A DNA stretch of 26,486 nucleotides from Strigomonas culicis (lineage: Eukaryota; Euglenozoa; Kinetoplastea; Trypanosomatida; Trypanosomatidae), in NCBI GenBank assembly GCA_000482145.1, contig AUXH01000236.1, forward strand, positions 1 through 26,486, written 5' to 3'. Both the position numbers and the translations under genes were made by a program. Under the pieces are notes generated by a model. It was not told where the DNA came from, did not search any database, and saw nothing but the letters and a program-made list of their open reading frames with translations. Position 1 is the stretch's first letter, and the number at the start of each line of letters is the position of its first letter. Shown here piece by piece: positions 23,869-26,486 of the stretch.

Positions 23869-26486
23869 TTAGCTGAGCTGAAACGTGTTCGTCTCCTCGA
23901 TCGCCGCGATGATCTTCGCGCGGGCGGTCGCGTAGTCCGTGTACGCGGGCAGCTTGATCGTCGAGAAGCACGTCGAGGCCGTCGGCAGCCGGTCCTGCCC
24001 CACACCCCGCACGAGGTGTATCATGAAGGGCGGCGACAGGAACCGGAAGCCGAGCAGCGGCGGCCGGTGCATGGACGTCGAGAACTGCAGCAGCTTGCTC
24101 CGCTGCACGTCCGACAGCGACTCCACCACCTCCCAGAAGAGCCGCACCGGCACTGCGGTGGCGTCCGCCGGGTCGTGGTAGATCGTGTAGCGGCGCCAGT
24201 CTGCGATGTCGATGCGGCCGCTGAGGTCGCCGCCGAAGAGGTTGAGCAGCTCCACGCTGTCGAAGAGGCGCAGATAGCTCGGCTGGATGACGCGCTCGAG
24301 GCCGCCGCGGAAGGCCTCCGTCTGCGCCGCGCCCTCGCGATTCAGCTTATAGTCCGCCACCAGGTGCATATAGTAGAGCCGGTTGCGCGTGTTGACGGAG
24401 CAGTTCGCGCCGTCCGGCACGAGCTCGCACTCGCGCGTGATGCCCATCGCGTTGGTGGTGTAGGTGAAGGTGAGGTCGAGCGCGGCCAGGTCCTCCTCGC
24501 TACAGAGCAGCAGGCTGCGCAGCTGCTGGTACAGCTGCCGGTCGAAGCTCATGAGGTTGTTGATCGAGTTGCGGCGGCCGAGCAGCGTGTTGCGGAAGTG
24601 CAGTGCGAAGGGCACGTCCTGCAGAATACCGTCGCGCAGCGCGCGGCCGACCATCGCACCAAGGAAGTGGATCTTGCGGAGGTGCAGCGCGTCGCCGGTG
24701 GCCTCGAGGCTGAAGGGGTTGGGGTACACAAAGCCCTCGTCCGTGACCTTGAAGAGCCCGTGCTCGGCGGCGAAGCCTTCCTTGCACAGCGACACCATCA
24801 GCTCGCGGTAGACGCCCTGGCCGTAGCCCTCCTCGAGCCTGCCGCCGCGGTCGGCAAAGCGCACGGAGAACATCTCGATGCTGTTCGGGTGCTCGTGGAA
24901 CTTGTCGAAGGCGTCGCTGAAGACCGTGCCGCGGTGCACGATAAGGCGGTCGCCCATCCCCGGTACGCGCTGCGGCTGCTCGTGCAGCAGAAACATGGTG
25001 AGCAGCGCCGCGCGCTCCGCGAAGGGGACGGTGAAGGGCGCGCGCATCAGCAGCAGCGCCATGCGCCGCTCGCTCTCCCACGCGCAGCTGCGGCCGAAGA
25101 GCACGTCGTCGCCGGGCATCGGCGCGGCCGCGGCGGCCGCGCCGCCAGCGCGCGGCACCGACTCGCTGAGGGAGGCGCCGGGGGAGGGGGGGCGGTCGGC
25201 GGCCTCCCGCTGCGCGCGCTGCTGCTCCTCGCGCTCGTCGATGAGCGCGGCCCAGAGATCCGGCGTGATGGCGCCGAGGGTGCGCATCGCGGCCTGGTCG
25301 GACGTGGACACCCACAGCGACGCCGCCGTCACGAAGGGGCTCGCCTCGTTAATGTAGTGCAGCTTGCTGAGCAGCACAAAGGCGACGTGGGCGACCGCCT
25401 CGCTGTTCGTGCGCGGGACGACGCCGAACAGGTGCGAGCGGTGCACGATTTCCTTCAGCGCCAGCATGAAGCCCCAGCAGTGCTCCGGCGTCGCGAAGAT
25501 CTCGCGACGGCTCAGCACACAATCCGCGAAGTCCGTGCTGTCGACGAACGCGCTGAGGAGCGTGAAGAAGAGCGTCGAGAGCGCCGGCGACGGGTCCCAA
25601 AAAGCGTTCCGATGGACGAGGCACTCCTTCGTCGTGACCCGCTCCACGACGGCGGCCGGCGCACACTGCCACACCGGCAGCCGCACCGCCTCGCCGACCG
25701 CCGTCGCGTCCACGAGGAGCTGCTGCAGCGCGGGGCCGGGCGGCAGCACCGCGCGCAGCCCCTCGCAGCTCGCGCTGTAGAGCTGCCAGAGCTGCCGCAG
25801 CAGGCCCGGGCGGTGCGCGAGGCGCAGCACGATCGCCGACGTGTCGGGCCGCCGCCGGCCGTCCCCCACCGCGAAGCAGAAGAGCGGCCACGCAATGACG
25901 CCGCAGAAGCGCTCCAGCGGCGCGCCGTCCGGCGCCGCCTGCTCCGCCGCCGCGACCAGCTCGTCCAGCAGCAGCAGCCCGCCCTCCGAACTGAAGAGGT
26001 ACGACACGGTGTAGCGCTGCGGCTCCGCCGCCACCGCGCCGCCGGCCGCCGCCGCGTCCGGCTGGTACACATTGTGCAGCAGGCGCTGCTGAAAGGTCTC
26101 CGTGAGGCACACCTGCTGCGTCAGTGCGGCGAGGGCGCGCAGCCACAGCGGCAGCGCCTGCCGCGCGCGCTGGCGCAGGAAGCACGGGAGGAGCCGCGTC
26201 AGGCGCCCGAGCGCCGCCAGCGCCGCCGCGTCGGACAGCTCAGCCTCACTGCCGGCGGCGGCGCGCGCCAGGTGGTGGCACACCGCCGCCATCGCCGCCT
26301 CCAGCAGCGCCTCCTCCGCCGGCGCCGCGTCGCTCGCCGCGGGGAGCGAGAAGAGCGCGGCGCAGAGGCTCGACGTCAGGGGGAGGCGCGCGTCGTCCGC
26401 CTCGTCCTCCGGCGCGGCCAGCGCCGCCCAGCAGGCGGCCGCCCAGCGCGCCTGGTGCGCCGGCGGCGGCGGCAGCGCACGCGCGC
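23869..26486 (-). CDS. HECT-type E3 ubiquitin ligase, UBE3C/UBE3B-like (5' end beyond window)
   Basis: HECT ligases accept ubiquitin from an E2 on a catalytic Cys and pass it to substrates. The C-terminal domain (roughly 25060 down to the TAA at 23869-23871) is clear. It includes APFTVPFAERAALL, EDLAALDLTFTYTTN, VADYKLNR and RPPLLGFRFLSPPFMIH. The catalytic loop is LPTASTCFSTIKLP, with the Cys codon at 23968-23970, and the protein ends in LS. The PF-VPF entry, the VADYKLNR segment and the terminus match UBE3C/Hul5 and UBE3B best. These relatives act on proteasome-bound or mitochondrial substrates; which applies here is unknown. The upstream part is Ala/Leu-rich and helical without a recognised domain. 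The frame has no stop up to the right edge, so the first in-window ATG (26292) is probably internal and the gene is partial. The usual DGGG-type motif reads YGQGVYREL. Confidence 0.9.
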   Translation of the reverse strand, partial: ARALPPPPAHQARWAAACWAALAAPEDEADDARLPLTSSLCAALFSLPAASDAAPAEEALLEAAMAAVCHHLARAAAGSEAELSDAAALAALGRLTRLLPCFLRQRARQALPLWLRALAALTQQVCLTETFQQRLLHNVYQPDAAAAGGAVAAEPQRYTVSYLFSSEGGLLLLDELVAAAEQAAPDGAPLERFCGVIAWPLFCFAVGDGRRRPDTSAIVLRLAHRPGLLRQLWQLYSASCEGLRAVLPPGPALQQLLVDATAVGEAVRLPVWQCAPAAVVERVTTKECLVHRNAFWDPSPALSTLFFTLLSAFVDSTDFADCVLSRREIFATPEHCWGFMLALKEIVHRSHLFGVVPRTNSEAVAHVAFVLLSKLHYINEASPFVTAASLWVSTSDQAAMRTLGAITPDLWAALIDEREEQQRAQREAADRPPSPGASLSESVPRAGGAAAAAAPMPGDDVLFGRSCAWESERRMALLLMRAPFTVPFAERAALLTMFLLHEQPQRVPGMGDRLIVHRGTVFSDAFDKFHEHPNSIEMFSVRFADRGGRLEEGYGQGVYRELMVSLCKEGFAAEHGLFKVTDEGFVYPNPFSLEATGDALHLRKIHFLGAMVGRALRDGILQDVPFALHFRNTLLGRRNSINNLMSFDRQLYQQLRSLLLCSEEDLAALDLTFTYTTNAMGITRECELVPDGANCSVNTRNRLYYMHLVADYKLNREGAAQTEAFRGGLERVIQPSYLRLFDSVELLNLFGGDLSGRIDIADWRRYTIYHDPADATAVPVRLFWEVVESLSDVQRSKLLQFSTSMHRPPLLGFRFLSPPFMIHLVRGVGQDRLPTASTCFSTIKLPAYTDYATARAKIIAAIEETNTFQLS

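Noticed and set aside
1..26486. Mobile elements, tRNA/rRNA genes, CRISPR arrays, defence clusters or a strand-switch region
   Set aside because: None is visible. There is no reverse transcriptase, transposase or terminal repeat, no cloverleaf or box A/B pattern noticed, and all genes share one direction. The repeats present are simple microsatellites.

Overview
The window looks like nuclear DNA of a trypanosomatid flagellate (Kinetoplastea). Nine protein genes lie head to tail on the minus strand, one after another, with no strand switch and no sign of introns. The coding regions are very GC-rich. The gaps are AT-rich, 240-650 nt long, and packed with homopolymers and microsatellites. Upstream of every start codon in the window there is a polypyrimidine tract (minus strand) followed by the first AG, as expected for spliced-leader trans-splicing of one polycistronic transcript. 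Genus cannot be read from the sequence alone. The contrast between GC-rich genes and AT-rich gaps is stronger than I associate with Leishmania.

In transcription order (right to left) the genes are: a HECT ubiquitin ligase of the UBE3C/UBE3B type, cut by the right edge (23869-26486); a probable mitochondrial helical-repeat (PPR-like) protein (20995-23403); a gamma-tubulin complex component (17680-20349); an RbAp46/48-type WD40 histone chaperone with a long N-terminal extension (15434-17437); an unrecognised multi-pass membrane protein (14041-14886); a NOM1/Sgd1-type MIF4G-MA3 ribosome-biogenesis factor (10974-13736); a very large unrecognised protein (5863-10590); a TMEM107-like ciliary transition-zone protein (5058-5555); and a USP-family deubiquitinase with a UBP zinc finger (1059 to about 4445). 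The left-hand kilobase has no convincing gene and ends in a (CT)n tract that probably serves the next gene beyond the edge.

The genes belong to unrelated housekeeping pathways: ubiquitin, microtubule nucleation, chromatin, ribosome assembly, cilium and mitochondrion. This is normal for kinetoplastid gene arrays, where neighbours share transcription and not function. I found no mobile element, RNA gene, CRISPR array or defence system.

The points most worth a second look are: a deubiquitinase frame that stays open and coding-like for about 200 codons upstream of its first ATG; a near-perfect 56-nt hairpin just after the TMEM107-like stop codon; an overlapping upstream ORF 4 nt before the start of the 1575-residue protein; an atypical catalytic-cysteine box in the deubiquitinase; and two proteins with no family I can name. 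Spliced-leader sites are inferred from sequence pattern only.
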